This document shows positions 1 through 7,796 of a stretch of DNA of 31,626 bases, piece by piece. The notes under the pieces were generated by a model. The model saw only the letters and a program-made list of their open reading frames with translations, did not search any database and was not told where the DNA came from. A program made the translations under genes and the position numbers. Numbering within the stretch: position 1 is the stretch's first letter; every line of letters begins with the position of its first letter. This DNA comes from Pseudomonadota bacterium (GTDB lineage: Bacteria; Pseudomonadota; Alphaproteobacteria; Rhizobiales; Hyphomicrobiaceae): contig JAEWIJ010000160.1 in assembly GCA_023387235.1 (NCBI GenBank), positions 1-31,626 on the forward strand, written 5' to 3'.

Positions 1-163
1 TGCGATCGTATTCGCCATCGTCATGGCGCTGCTTTTGATCATCAACCTGTGGACTGGCGCACCCTATTGGTTTCTATGGGTGCTGATGGGCTGGGGGATC
101 GGCCTGCTTTCTCATTGGTGGGCCATCTCTCGTCATATGAGCGGTAAGGCAGGTCCCGCCTGA
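1..163 (+). CDS. 2TM-domain protein, C-terminal part (5' truncated)
   Basis: The frame is open from the left edge (codons start at base 2) to the TGA at 161-163, giving 53 residues. The visible part has two hydrophobic stretches separated by a short turn: AIVFAIVMALLLIINL and a Trp-rich segment with PYWFLWVLMGWGIGL followed by SHWW. The WFLW...GWGIGL...H pattern is typical of the 2TM domain (PF13239), a short membrane module of unknown function sometimes fused to histidine kinases or standing alone. The N-terminus is outside the window, so it cannot be said whether this is a stand-alone small protein or the tail of a larger one. The next gene starts about 100 bases downstream in the same direction. 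Confidence 0.7.
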   Translation, partial: AIVFAIVMALLLIINLWTGAPYWFLWVLMGWGIGLLSHWWAISRHMSGKAGPA

Positions 164-264
164 CGCGCCGAACACGCCCAGATCCGTCTAGCGTGTTGCC
201 AGATGTCGGCTGTCGCGTCAGTAACTGATGTAGCCCACCCTGATCACCCGGAGAGAGCACAGGC

Positions 265-1653
265 GTGAACAATTTCAGATTCTGCGCACGGCTGTCTGTC
301 CTGGCCGTTCTCGCCTCCGTAGCGGCGACCCCGGCTCACGCCCATGTAAAATGGTTCGCGCCCTACATTGTCGGCGCGCCGCCCCAGCCGATCGGCGATG
401 CGCTCGCCAATCCCTGGTTCTGGACCGGGATCGGGTTGGTGCTCGCTTTCTTTCTGGCGACCCGCGCAGTCGAAAAGTCGGCTGTGGGTGAGACCATCCT
501 TCGCGGCATGGACCGGATCACCGATCCGCTCTGGGCACGTCTCGACGACTTCGTACGCGTAGTCATCGCCGCGTTCTTCGTTGCGATCTTCGCCGTTGGC
601 GGCGTCTATCTGACACCCGATCTCAAGACACCCGCCGAGTGGGTGTCGTGGACACAACTCCTGATCGCCGGTCTGATATTCTCTCGCAGGACGCAGCCCC
701 TCGCAGCGCTCGGCATCGTCGGCCTGTGGCTACTCGCGTTGCGTGACTACGACGTCTTTCATCTGCTGGACTATCTCGCCCTCGGTGTCGGAGCCGCGGC
801 CTATCTGATCATGGAGGCGTCGTCCAATCAGCAATGGCGCAGGCACCGCTTCGAAGTGTTGCGCTGGTGCGTGGCCATCGCGCTGATGTGGTCGAGCCTG
901 GAAAAGTTCGCCTATCCCGACTGGTTCTACCCGCTGGTAGAGGAGAAGCCCTTCCTGACCTTCGGCTTACCTCGCGACGTTTTCATCCCGATGGCTGGCG
1001 TCGCTGAGTTCACCATGGGTTTCGGACTGATCTGGACCCCGCTGGTCCGCCGACTGTCGGCGATAGCGCTCTTCATCATCTTTAATGCGGCCGTCTATCC
1101 ATTCGGACGGATCGACCTGATCGGCCACGCTCTGATCATGGCGATGATCGTTGCTATAGCGGCCGATCCTACTCGGGAGGTGCACTTCCTGCCGGCGCTC
1201 AAGCGCAGGCTTGCAGGGGTTCCTGCAGGCATCGCAGCGGCACTCGTCATCTTCGCGGCGGGGTATTGGGGTCTGCACATCGCCATATACGGCATAGAGG
1301 GAAATACCGCGAACCCGGCCGGCGAGCGTCTAACGCATACACCCAATCACGAGCATCCGCACGGCGCGCACGGCGTCACCTCGAACGCGGCAACGGCCGA
1401 TGCGGCCTATCGCGCTGCGATGCACCGCATGCATAGTCCGATGATGCAGGGCATCGCTGACGCCGATCCCGACATGGCGTTTGTTCTAGGAATGATCCCT
1501 CACCATCAAGGCGCGATCGACATGGCAGAGATCGTCCTGAAATTCGGTAAAGACGCTCACAACAAGTACTTCGCGCGTGAGATCATAGATACACAGCGGC
1601 GAGAGCTCGGCGAGATGCGCGAATGGCTGAAGCGGAAGAACAGCAAGCAGTGA
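265..1653 (+). CDS. Polytopic membrane protein with DoxX-like core and C-terminal DUF305 domain
   Basis: This 462-residue protein starts at GTG 265 behind a GGAGAG-like ribosome site. The N-terminus is a signal-like segment ending in TPAHAHA-type residues, so the mature protein may begin with HVKWF. About nine or ten hydrophobic segments follow (residues about 45 to 340), and residues 200-300 resemble DoxX-type membrane proteins. A His-rich linker (about 357-369, with HEHPHGAHG) leads to a DUF305 domain (about 380-458) containing the hallmark MIPHHQGAIDMA. DUF305 domains are helical, His- and Met-rich, generally extracytoplasmic, and often found beside copper-handling genes. Metal binding is therefore plausible here, but it is inference. 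The gene ends in tandem stops (TGATGA). No partner gene with a known function is adjacent. Confidence 0.8.
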   Translation: MNNFRFCARLSVLAVLASVAATPAHAHVKWFAPYIVGAPPQPIGDALANPWFWTGIGLVLAFFLATRAVEKSAVGETILRGMDRITDPLWARLDDFVRVVIAAFFVAIFAVGGVYLTPDLKTPAEWVSWTQLLIAGLIFSRRTQPLAALGIVGLWLLALRDYDVFHLLDYLALGVGAAAYLIMEASSNQQWRRHRFEVLRWCVAIALMWSSLEKFAYPDWFYPLVEEKPFLTFGLPRDVFIPMAGVAEFTMGFGLIWTPLVRRLSAIALFIIFNAAVYPFGRIDLIGHALIMAMIVAIAADPTREVHFLPALKRRLAGVPAGIAAALVIFAAGYWGLHIAIYGIEGNTANPAGERLTHTPNHEHPHGAHGVTSNAATADAAYRAAMHRMHSPMMQGIADADPDMAFVLGMIPHHQGAIDMAEIVLKFGKDAHNKYFAREIIDTQRRELGEMREWLKRKNSKQ

Positions 1654-1976
1654 TGAACGATCGGAGATGAGCGAAAATATGTACATCACTCAGCGTGCAG
1701 CGCGCACTGATCTGCCAGCTCTAAGATGCCACACTGAATGTAGCTTCTAGATCAGATGTCGAACATCAGACGCATTGCCAGCGTGCATGTCAGCTCGTGG
1801 TCCTGCAGCGCGCGTCCTCGGTCGCTTCGCAAGCTATAGCCGACAAGTTGCAAGCTCTGTCGAGCTGAACGGCGCAGCACTTGCACGTTGTCCGCTAATG
1901 GCATGGTCCGGCCGCGCTCAGTGCCTTATCGTTGGCGCTGAAGGGCTGGGGAGCATCGAGCTTGAAGGAGCAAGCG
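1654..1976 (+). other. Non-coding upstream flank of the IS110-type transposase
   Basis: These 323 bases hold no convincing gene. The right part belongs, by position, to the left end of the IS110-family element, because the transposase ribosome site (GAAGGAG, 1964-1970) lies at its end. The stretch has a strong stem-loop at 1842-1892, listed separately. The exact left boundary of the element is not visible: IS110 elements usually lack clear terminal inverted repeats and make no long target duplication. Confidence 0.5.
1842..1892 (+). ncRNA. Candidate IS110 bridge (guide) RNA stem-loop
   Basis: GACAAGTTGCAAG (1842-1854) pairs with CTTGCACGTTGTC (1880-1892) in 11 of 13 positions, the two mismatches forming a small internal loop. 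The loop of 25 bases lies between. IS110-family recombinases are known to use a structured RNA made from a non-coding end of the element, with internal loops that pair to target and donor DNA. The position, in the 5' non-coding end directly before the transposase, fits that role. Whether this is the RNA, and where it begins and ends, cannot be settled by eye. A second hairpin downstream of the transposase is an alternative. Confidence 0.35.
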
Positions 1977-3038
1977 ATGCCATCCCATCAGAAGTCGAAT
2001 GCCGACGTCACCGCTATCGGGATTGATATCGGCAAGAACACGTTTCACCTCATCGGCCAGGATCGGCGCGGCAAGATCATTATGCGCGCCCGCGTATCCA
2101 GAGCTCAGCTCATGGAGCGTCTTGTCAACGTCCCGAAGTGCTTGATCGGCATGGAGGCCGGTGCAGGCGCGCATCACATCGCGCGTCGGCTGATCGAGCT
2201 CGGGCACGATGTACGGCTGATACCGGCGCAGTACGTGAAGCCGTTCCTGAAGGGCCACAAGAACGACTACCGAGACGCGGAGGCGATCATCGAAGCCGTG
2301 CAGCGGCCGACGATGAGCTTCGTCGCCGTGAAGACAGCGGAGCAATGTGATCTACAAGCGTTGCATCGTGTCCGCTCACGCCTCGTCCGACTTCGGACCG
2401 GCGCCATCAATCAGATCCGCGGACTCCTGCTCGAGCGTGGCGTCGTCATTGGGCAGAGAACGGCACCTCTGCGTAAGGCTCTGCCGGTCATCCTCGCAGA
2501 CCCACCCAAACATCTCTCGCCGCGTGTCTTGCGGCTGATCATGGCGCTGATCGACGAGTTGAACATGTTGGAAGCTCGCATCGATGCTCTCACGGAAGAG
2601 ATCGAGGCACTGGCTGCTGAAGATGACGCTTGCCAGCGCCTGATGAGCGTGCCGGGCATCGGTGTCATCATCTCTAGCGCCGTCGTCTCCGCGATTGGCA
2701 CCGGTGGGACCTTCAGGCAAGGCAGGGATTTCGCCGCCTGGCTCGGTTTGGTGCCCAGGCAGGTATCTACCGGCGGCCGTACCAAGCTCGCCGGGCTCTC
2801 GAAGCGCGGCAACTGCTACCTGCGACATCTCTTCGTTCAGGCGGCCCACGTCATTCTGGTGAAGAAGCCGGCAGCCGCGCAGGTTGCTCTTTGGCCATGG
2901 ATCGAGCGCGCGGCCAAACGCATGGCGCATCGCAATCTGCTCGCGACGGCCCTCGCCAACAAACTTGCGCGCATCGCGTGGGCGGTTCTGGCTCGCGGAC
3001 ATTCATATCGGCCGATAGCTAACCCTGCACAGGCGTAA
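1977..3038 (+). CDS. IS110-family transposase (DEDD recombinase)
   Basis: The ATG at 1977 sits 6 bases after a GAAGGAG ribosome site, giving 353 residues, the usual family size. The N-terminal DEDD (RuvC-like) domain shows D17 in GIDIGKN, E60 in GMEAG, and D97 and D100 in KNDYRDAE. These are the four expected acidic residues. The C-terminal Transposase_20 domain has SVPGIG near the middle, a conserved serine region (QVSTGG) and the SKRGNCYLRHL motif. A Leu/Glu-rich helical linker lies between the domains. All motifs are intact with no frameshift, so the enzyme is probably functional. The non-coding flanks on both sides contain hairpins that may encode the guide RNA. The family is certain; the subgroup (IS110 versus IS1111) is not. 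Confidence 0.95.
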   Translation: MPSHQKSNADVTAIGIDIGKNTFHLIGQDRRGKIIMRARVSRAQLMERLVNVPKCLIGMEAGAGAHHIARRLIELGHDVRLIPAQYVKPFLKGHKNDYRDAEAIIEAVQRPTMSFVAVKTAEQCDLQALHRVRSRLVRLRTGAINQIRGLLLERGVVIGQRTAPLRKALPVILADPPKHLSPRVLRLIMALIDELNMLEARIDALTEEIEALAAEDDACQRLMSVPGIGVIISSAVVSAIGTGGTFRQGRDFAAWLGLVPRQVSTGGRTKLAGLSKRGNCYLRHLFVQAAHVILVKKPAAAQVALWPWIERAAKRMAHRNLLATALANKLARIAWAVLARGHSYRPIANPAQA

Positions 3039-3082
3039 CGAGATGCTCGGGTCCACCACAGCGATGGCCGACAACCCGCTTC

Positions 3083-3124
3083 GCCACCACCGCTCACCGG
3101 CCTTTGTGAGCGAGCGAAGGTGGC
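3083..3124 (+). repeat. Two-tier hairpin just downstream of the transposase
   Basis: An outer stem GCCACC (3083-3088) / GGTGGC (3119-3124) encloses an inner stem CGCTCAC (3091-3097) / GTGAGCG (3106-3112) with an 8-base loop. It begins about 45 bases after the transposase stop. No T-run follows, so it is not a classical terminator. It may be part of the IS right end or, if the element is of the IS1111 subgroup, part of a 3'-encoded guide RNA. Confidence 0.45.
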
Positions 3125-3755
3125 TCCGCAGGGATGGCTTCTCATAGGCCTTCACCAATTCGAAGGAGCTGAACAACAAAACTAGGAGGTCAACGCTTCC
3201 CGCCGAGGTCTGCAAGACGATCATCAAGATGGACGAACGGTCTGCCCGTCGCACCCTTCAGGCTGAGCAGAGATTTGGCTCTCAGAAGTCTGTCCGCTTA
3301 TGAGCCCTGGATGCGCGCGGATTCCATTATGGCCCGGAGCTCAGTGCTCCACTGATGTGGTCTGATACATTGATGCAGCTCATCACGTTCGCCCACTTCG
3401 AGATCAGGCTTGCGACGCGCGGCCGGACCATACATTTCTCTGCGCTTGGCGCGTTCATCTACTTCGACCGGCAAATTGGGCTCGTCGTCCACCGGCCTCC
3501 GCCAGGCCGATCCTCGGTGCGATCCGTTGTCCTTGCTCGGCGCGACGGTCATGGCGTGGTGTCGTAAGCCGATATCAACTTCGCTCAGCAGTTCATTCCA
3601 CAGAAATGTTGGCATCACTCTGAGACCTTGGGAAAGCTGCTGAGGCGACCTGAACCTTTACGCGACCAGCTCGCCAATTTCCGCATCGCCGAGGCCCCTC
3701 GACACAATGATTTCAACGCTGCCAGCTGTCCCCATCACATGGCGGAGCGCAGGCG
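3125..3755. other. No recognisable gene
   Basis: About 630 bases between the transposase and the next gene remnant. The first part may still belong to the IS right end. Short open frames exist on both strands (for example 3298-3618 on the - strand), but none shows a domain, a good ribosome site or neighbour-like codon use. The region looks more A/T-rich than the flanking operons. It reads as decayed or acquired DNA. Confidence 0.5.
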
Positions 3756-4088
3756 ATGGAAAGTGTCCTACGATTGGTGCTGATCACGGTAGCTGTTGGG
3801 CTCACCGTACAGACAGCCCGACCGCACTTTCGATATGGCGAATAGCTCGATGCCTCGTCGATTTTCGAAGTCGCTGGCCTGCCAGTGCCGTTCGGCATGG
3901 GCGCAATCATTGTCCTTCTCCACATCGGGAAGGTCTTGATGCCAGCCGCTGCAGCCATGTACTGGCGGCGCTCACGGTTCGTCTGCTGCGCCCTGCCCCT
4001 GCTGCTCTTCCCGGTCCTTGTCGCCGTATCGATCACGGGCGCGTTCGGTTATCTCGACCTGATGCGGAGCGAGCGCCCCGGCGGTTGA
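3756..4088 (+). pseudogene. Small membrane-protein gene with one in-frame amber stop
   Basis: The ATG at 3756 has a GGAG-containing stretch about 9 bases upstream. It opens a 29-codon frame beginning MESVLRLVLITVAVGL and ends at TAG 3843-3845. In the same frame, reading continues LDASSIFEVAGLPVPFGMG and then two hydrophobic segments, to TGA 4086-4088. Together they would make a 110-residue protein with a signal-like N-terminus and two further membrane segments. A single base change could create the TAG, so this looks like a recently disrupted gene. A downstream GTG at 3885 could still produce a 67-residue membrane peptide. The family is not recognised; the C-terminal end might also be truncated relative to its parent. 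Confidence 0.5.
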
Positions 4089-4115
4089 CATTTTTGGCGC
4101 CAAGATTGTACACAT
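4085..4115 (+). promoter_or_regulatory. Candidate promoter and FCD/GntR operator
   Basis: A perfect -35 hexamer TTGACA (4085-4090) is followed 15 bases later by TTGTACACAT (4106-4115). The latter fits the TTGTNNACAA-type palindrome bound by FadR/FCD-subfamily GntR regulators at nine of ten positions. It overlaps the place of the -10 box, whose match is weak. The regulator gene starts about 45 bases downstream, so autoregulation, and control of the carboxylase genes behind it, is plausible. Confidence 0.4.
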
Positions 4116-4158
4116 AAATTCCAATCAAGCTGATGCAATTGAGTTGATACGGGGCCGC

Positions 4159-4887
4159 ATGTCGGAAAAGGTCGTGCCCTTGCGAGGCAGGCAGCAGAGC
4201 AAGGCAGGCAGCAAGCCGGGGAAAGGCGGCGCGCAGCGGAAAGCGCGCGGGCCCGAGGTTGATCTGCTCTCGGTCCTGCGTGAGCGCATAGCGCAGCAGG
4301 AAATTCCGCCCGGCGCCAAGCTGCGCGAGCAGGATCTGGCCGAACAGTTTCGGGTGCCGCGCACGCGCATTCGCGAGGTGTTCGGCGCGCTCGAGAGCCG
4401 CGGGCTCATCGAGCGCATTCCCAATCGCGGGGCCGTGGTCTCGCGGCTGGAAATCGATCAGGCCTTCAATCTCTACGATGTCCGCGCGGTCCTCGAAGGC
4501 TTGTGCGTGCGTCAGGCGACGCAAAACGTCCCGAACGAGGCGTGGCAGGAGTTCGTCGATCTGTTCGGCGCGCCCATGGAAGAGTTCGTGAAAGTCGGCG
4601 ACTTCGACGGCTATCTGGCCTGCTACGGGCGTTTCCGCAGCCGCTTCATCGAATGCGCCCGCAATCCCGTTGCCGCGAAGATGCTCGACAGCATCTACGA
4701 GAAAACCCACGTGGTCATCCGGCGCATCGTCATTCTGCCCGGGCGCGCCGAGGCCGGTCTCAGGGAGCACCGCGCCACGGTCGCCGCCATGCGGGCGGGT
4801 AACCCAGAAGAAGCCGAGCGGGCGAAGCGAGCCAACCTCGATGGGGCGAAGGAATACCTGCGCCGCTTCGAGAAGTATGTGCTGTAG
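4159..4887 (+). CDS. GntR-family transcriptional regulator, FCD subfamily
   Basis: The protein has 242 residues from ATG 4159; a TTG 15 bases upstream is less likely. A basic N-terminal tail of about 35 residues precedes a winged helix (about 36-100) with LREQDLAEQFRVPRTRIREVFGALESRGLIERIPNRGAVV, here split: the recognition part is VPRTRIREVFGALE and the wing NRGAVV. The C-terminal helical FCD domain (about 110-235) contains the usual ligand/metal region around DLYDVRAVLEG-like residues and the closing EHRATVAAMRAGN motif. FCD regulators usually sense organic acids or acyl-CoA-derived metabolites. It lies 2 bases before the carboxyltransferase gene and probably controls that pair. Confidence 0.9.
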   Translation: MSEKVVPLRGRQQSKAGSKPGKGGAQRKARGPEVDLLSVLRERIAQQEIPPGAKLREQDLAEQFRVPRTRIREVFGALESRGLIERIPNRGAVVSRLEIDQAFNLYDVRAVLEGLCVRQATQNVPNEAWQEFVDLFGAPMEEFVKVGDFDGYLACYGRFRSRFIECARNPVAAKMLDSIYEKTHVVIRRIVILPGRAEAGLREHRATVAAMRAGNPEEAERAKRANLDGAKEYLRRFEKYVL

Positions 4888-4889
4888 CA

Positions 4890-6419
4890 GTGAGCGCGGA
4901 CATGGATGCCTACGAGACAAGACGCGCCAAGGCGCTCGGCATGGGAGGCGCGGACAAGCTCGCGCGCCGTCGGGCAGCAGGCGTTCTGAATGCGCGTGAG
5001 CGCGTGGATGCTCTGGTGGATACCGACACGTTCATCGAGTCCGGGCTGTTCGGCACATCGGCGACGCGGCCCGAGGATCGCGAGAAATCGGCGGCGGACG
5101 GCAAGATCGCGGGCTTCGGCAAGATCGATGGACGTGAGTGCGCCGTCGTCGTCAACGACTTCACGGTCATGGGCGCGTCATCGAGCGCCACCAATGGGCG
5201 CAAGATCGGCCATATGAAGCGCGTCGCCACGACGCGCGGGCTGCCGATGGTATTCCTCGGCGAGTCCTCGGGCGCGCGTATGCCCGATCACATGGGCTCG
5301 CGCGGTATGGGGTCGCTGCTCGGCAACGATCCGACGCAATACATGCGCATGCGTGAGACGCCGTGGGTCTCGGCGACGCTCGGCTATTCCTACGGCTCCT
5401 CGTCCTGGTACGCGGTGCTGTCGGATTTCAGTGTGATGCGCAAGGGGGCGGTGCTCGCGGTATCGAGCGCGCAGCTCGCCTCGCTCGCGATCAAGGAGGC
5501 TGTCGATCCCGAGGTCATGGGCGGCTGGAAAGTGCACGCGGAGGTCACGGGCTTCGCCGACGTGGTCGCCGACACGGATGAGGAAGCGATCGCGGCGATC
5601 AAGACGTTCCTGTCCTATCTGCCCTCGCACAACAAGGAAGCGCCGCCTGTCCGCGAAGTCTCGCCCGGCTCCGGCGAGGCCATGGCCGGCATCGCGAAGC
5701 TGCTGCCGGAAAGGCGGACGCAGGTTTATGATGTCCGCAACATCATCCGCACCGTCGTTGACAAGGGAAGCTTCTTCGAGCTCAAGGCGCGCTTCGGCAA
5801 GGTCGCCGTGACGGGCCTCGCGCGCCTCGGGGGACGCACGGTCGGTTTCGTCGCCAACAATCCCATGTTCAAGGGCGGCGCGATGGATACGGATGCGTGC
5901 GAGAAAGTCACGAGCTTCCTCGTTCTGTGCGACAGCTTCAACATTCCGCTGGTGCTGCTGGTCGACACGCCCGGCTTCTCGATCGGCGTCGAGGCCGAAC
6001 GCAAGCGCGCGCCGGGCAAGATCATGAACTACATGCAGGCGCTGCAACTCTGCACCGTGCCCAAGATCTCGATCATCCTGCGCAAGAGCTACGGTCAGGC
6101 CTATCTCAACATGGGCGGCGGGCGGAACTCGGATGAGGTGGCGGCGTGGCCGACCGCCGAGGTGAGCTTCATGGACCCGACCTTCGCGGTGAAGATCGTG
6201 CACGGTCTGGAGCCGGGACAGCCGGGCTTCGATGCGGCCTTCGATCAGATGAACAAGGACAGCGAGCCTTGGGATATGGCCGCCATGTACGCGGTGCAGA
6301 GCGTCATCCGGCCGGAGGACACGCGCGACTATCTCATTCGCATGCTCGAAATACATCGGCAGCGACTGACCAACGGCGTTGGCCAGCATCTCATGCACGC
6401 GTGGCCGACGAGCTTCTAG
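4890..6419 (+). CDS. Acyl-CoA carboxylase, carboxyltransferase (beta) subunit
   Basis: This 509-residue protein has the two crotonase-like halves of the biotin-dependent carboxyltransferase family (PccB/MmdA type, usually 500-540 residues). Seen in sequence are the N-terminal KLARRRAAGVLNARERVDAL block, GESSGARMPDH in the first half, and DTPGF, APGKIMNY, LRKSYGQAYLNMGGG and AWPTAE in the second. The two halves carry Gly-rich loops that form the oxyanion holes for acyl-CoA and carboxybiotin. It moves the carboxyl group from biotin to an acyl-CoA in the cytoplasm; propionyl-CoA is the commonest substrate in the family but the substrate cannot be read here. The start is GTG 4890 or ATG 4902. A biotin carboxylase gene follows after 15 bases. 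Confidence 0.9.
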   Translation: MSADMDAYETRRAKALGMGGADKLARRRAAGVLNARERVDALVDTDTFIESGLFGTSATRPEDREKSAADGKIAGFGKIDGRECAVVVNDFTVMGASSSATNGRKIGHMKRVATTRGLPMVFLGESSGARMPDHMGSRGMGSLLGNDPTQYMRMRETPWVSATLGYSYGSSSWYAVLSDFSVMRKGAVLAVSSAQLASLAIKEAVDPEVMGGWKVHAEVTGFADVVADTDEEAIAAIKTFLSYLPSHNKEAPPVREVSPGSGEAMAGIAKLLPERRTQVYDVRNIIRTVVDKGSFFELKARFGKVAVTGLARLGGRTVGFVANNPMFKGGAMDTDACEKVTSFLVLCDSFNIPLVLLVDTPGFSIGVEAERKRAPGKIMNYMQALQLCTVPKISIILRKSYGQAYLNMGGGRNSDEVAAWPTAEVSFMDPTFAVKIVHGLEPGQPGFDAAFDQMNKDSEPWDMAAMYAVQSVIRPEDTRDYLIRMLEIHRQRLTNGVGQHLMHAWPTSF

Positions 6420-6434
6420 GAAGAGCGCGATCCG

Positions 6435-7790
6435 ATGCCGGCATTCAGCAAAGTTCTGGTGGCCAATCGCGGAGCGGTTGCTTCGCGGGTTTTGCGCACG
6501 CTGAACGACATGCGCATACCGTCGATCGCCGTGTACTCCGATGCGGACGCGGGCGCGCCCTATCTCGCGCTTGCGGGCGAGACGGTGCACATCGGCGCCG
6601 CGCCTGCGCGCGAGAGCTATCTCAATCAGGATGCTCTTATTGGCGCCTTGCGGCAGACAGGGGCCGACGCCGTCCATCCGGGTTATGGCTTTCTCTCGGA
6701 GAACGCAGGATTCGCCGAGCGCGTGCAGACCGCAGGTGCGCAGTTCATCGGCCCTTCGCCGCGCTGGATCGCGGATATGGGGCACAAGGCCAAGGCGCGC
6801 GAGCTGGCGACGCGCTATGGACTGCCCGTCGGAAAGGGAAGCGGCGTTCTGCCGAGCGACAAGGAAGCGATCCTGGCTGCGGCTGCGGCGATTGGTTATC
6901 CCGTGCTCGTGAAGCCGGCAGGTGGCGGCGGCGGCATCGGCATGATGCCTGCGCGCACGCCCGAGGAGCTGCTGACAGTGGTGGAGCGGGCCGCCGCCCT
7001 GTGCGAACGTTCATTCGGCACGGCGGACATATATCTGGAGCGCTTTGTCGAACGTCCGCGCCATATCGAGTTCCAGATACTCGGTGACCGGCACGGCAAT
7101 GTCGTGCACCTCTTCGAGCGCGACTGCTCGGTACAGCGCCGCTATCAGAAGATGATCGAGGAAGCGTCAGCACCTGCGGTCGATCGTGCCATGATCGATG
7201 CGGTTGCCGCGCGTCTCGCCGACAAGCTCGGGACGGCCGGCTACGACAATATCGGCACGGTCGAGATGCTGATGGACGGCCAGGGCGAGCTGGCATTTCT
7301 GGAGATGAATACGCGGCTCCAGGTCGAGCACGGCGTGACGGAGGAGATCACCGGCATCGATCTCGTCCGGGCACAAATTCTGTCGGCTGCGGGCCAGCGT
7401 CTCGACAGCATTCTCCCGAGTAAAATTTCACGATCGGGCCACGCGATCCAAGCGCGCGTGTACGCCGAGGATCCGAGACGCTTTTTCCCCTCGCCCGGAA
7501 AGCTCGCGGTGTTTCGCCCGCCGACGGGCGCCGGCATTCGCGTCGAGACGGGTTTTGTGGAAGGGCGCGATGTCACGCCGCACTACGATCCCATGCTCGC
7601 GAAAGTCATCGTGCATCGTGCGACGCGTGAGGAGGCGCGCACCACCCTGGTCGCGGCTTTGCGCGAATTCCGCATCGAAGGCGTGAAGTCCAACATCCCC
7701 GCGTTGATCGCGGTGCTCGAAAGCCCGGAGTTCGTCTCCGGCCAACCGCACACGGGACTGATGGGCGAGGTGATCGCGCGTACGACCTGA
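6435..7790 (+). CDS. Biotin carboxylase subunit without carrier domain
   Basis: The protein has 451 residues, close to AccC (about 449) and much shorter than the usual acyl-CoA carboxylase alpha subunits (about 650), which add a biotin-carrier domain. The N-terminal Rossmann-like domain begins KVLVANRGAVASRV. HPGYGFLSEN is at 81-90. The ATP-grasp parts include K118, K160 and the Gly-rich loop 163-170, and the active-site set E276, E290, N292, R294 and E298 lies in TVEML and FLEMNTRLQVEH. The C-terminal biotin-carboxylase domain ends at about 445, and no MKM biotinylation motif is present. It should carboxylate biotin on a separate carrier. No such carrier is encoded in this window, so it must borrow one from elsewhere. 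Confidence 0.9.
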   Translation: MPAFSKVLVANRGAVASRVLRTLNDMRIPSIAVYSDADAGAPYLALAGETVHIGAAPARESYLNQDALIGALRQTGADAVHPGYGFLSENAGFAERVQTAGAQFIGPSPRWIADMGHKAKARELATRYGLPVGKGSGVLPSDKEAILAAAAAIGYPVLVKPAGGGGGIGMMPARTPEELLTVVERAAALCERSFGTADIYLERFVERPRHIEFQILGDRHGNVVHLFERDCSVQRRYQKMIEEASAPAVDRAMIDAVAARLADKLGTAGYDNIGTVEMLMDGQGELAFLEMNTRLQVEHGVTEEITGIDLVRAQILSAAGQRLDSILPSKISRSGHAIQARVYAEDPRRFFPSPGKLAVFRPPTGAGIRVETGFVEGRDVTPHYDPMLAKVIVHRATREEARTTLVAALREFRIEGVKSNIPALIAVLESPEFVSGQPHTGLMGEVIARTT

Positions 7791-7796
7791 CGCAGA

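Noticed and set aside
3298..3618. A 106-codon - strand frame as a hypothetical gene
   Set aside because: No ribosome site, domain or neighbour-like codon use could be seen.
5178..6785. A 535-codon open frame on the - strand opposite the carboxyltransferase and biotin carboxylase genes
   Set aside because: It is Arg/His/Ala-rich with no domain and is fully explained as the antisense shadow of two well-recognised genes in GC-rich DNA.
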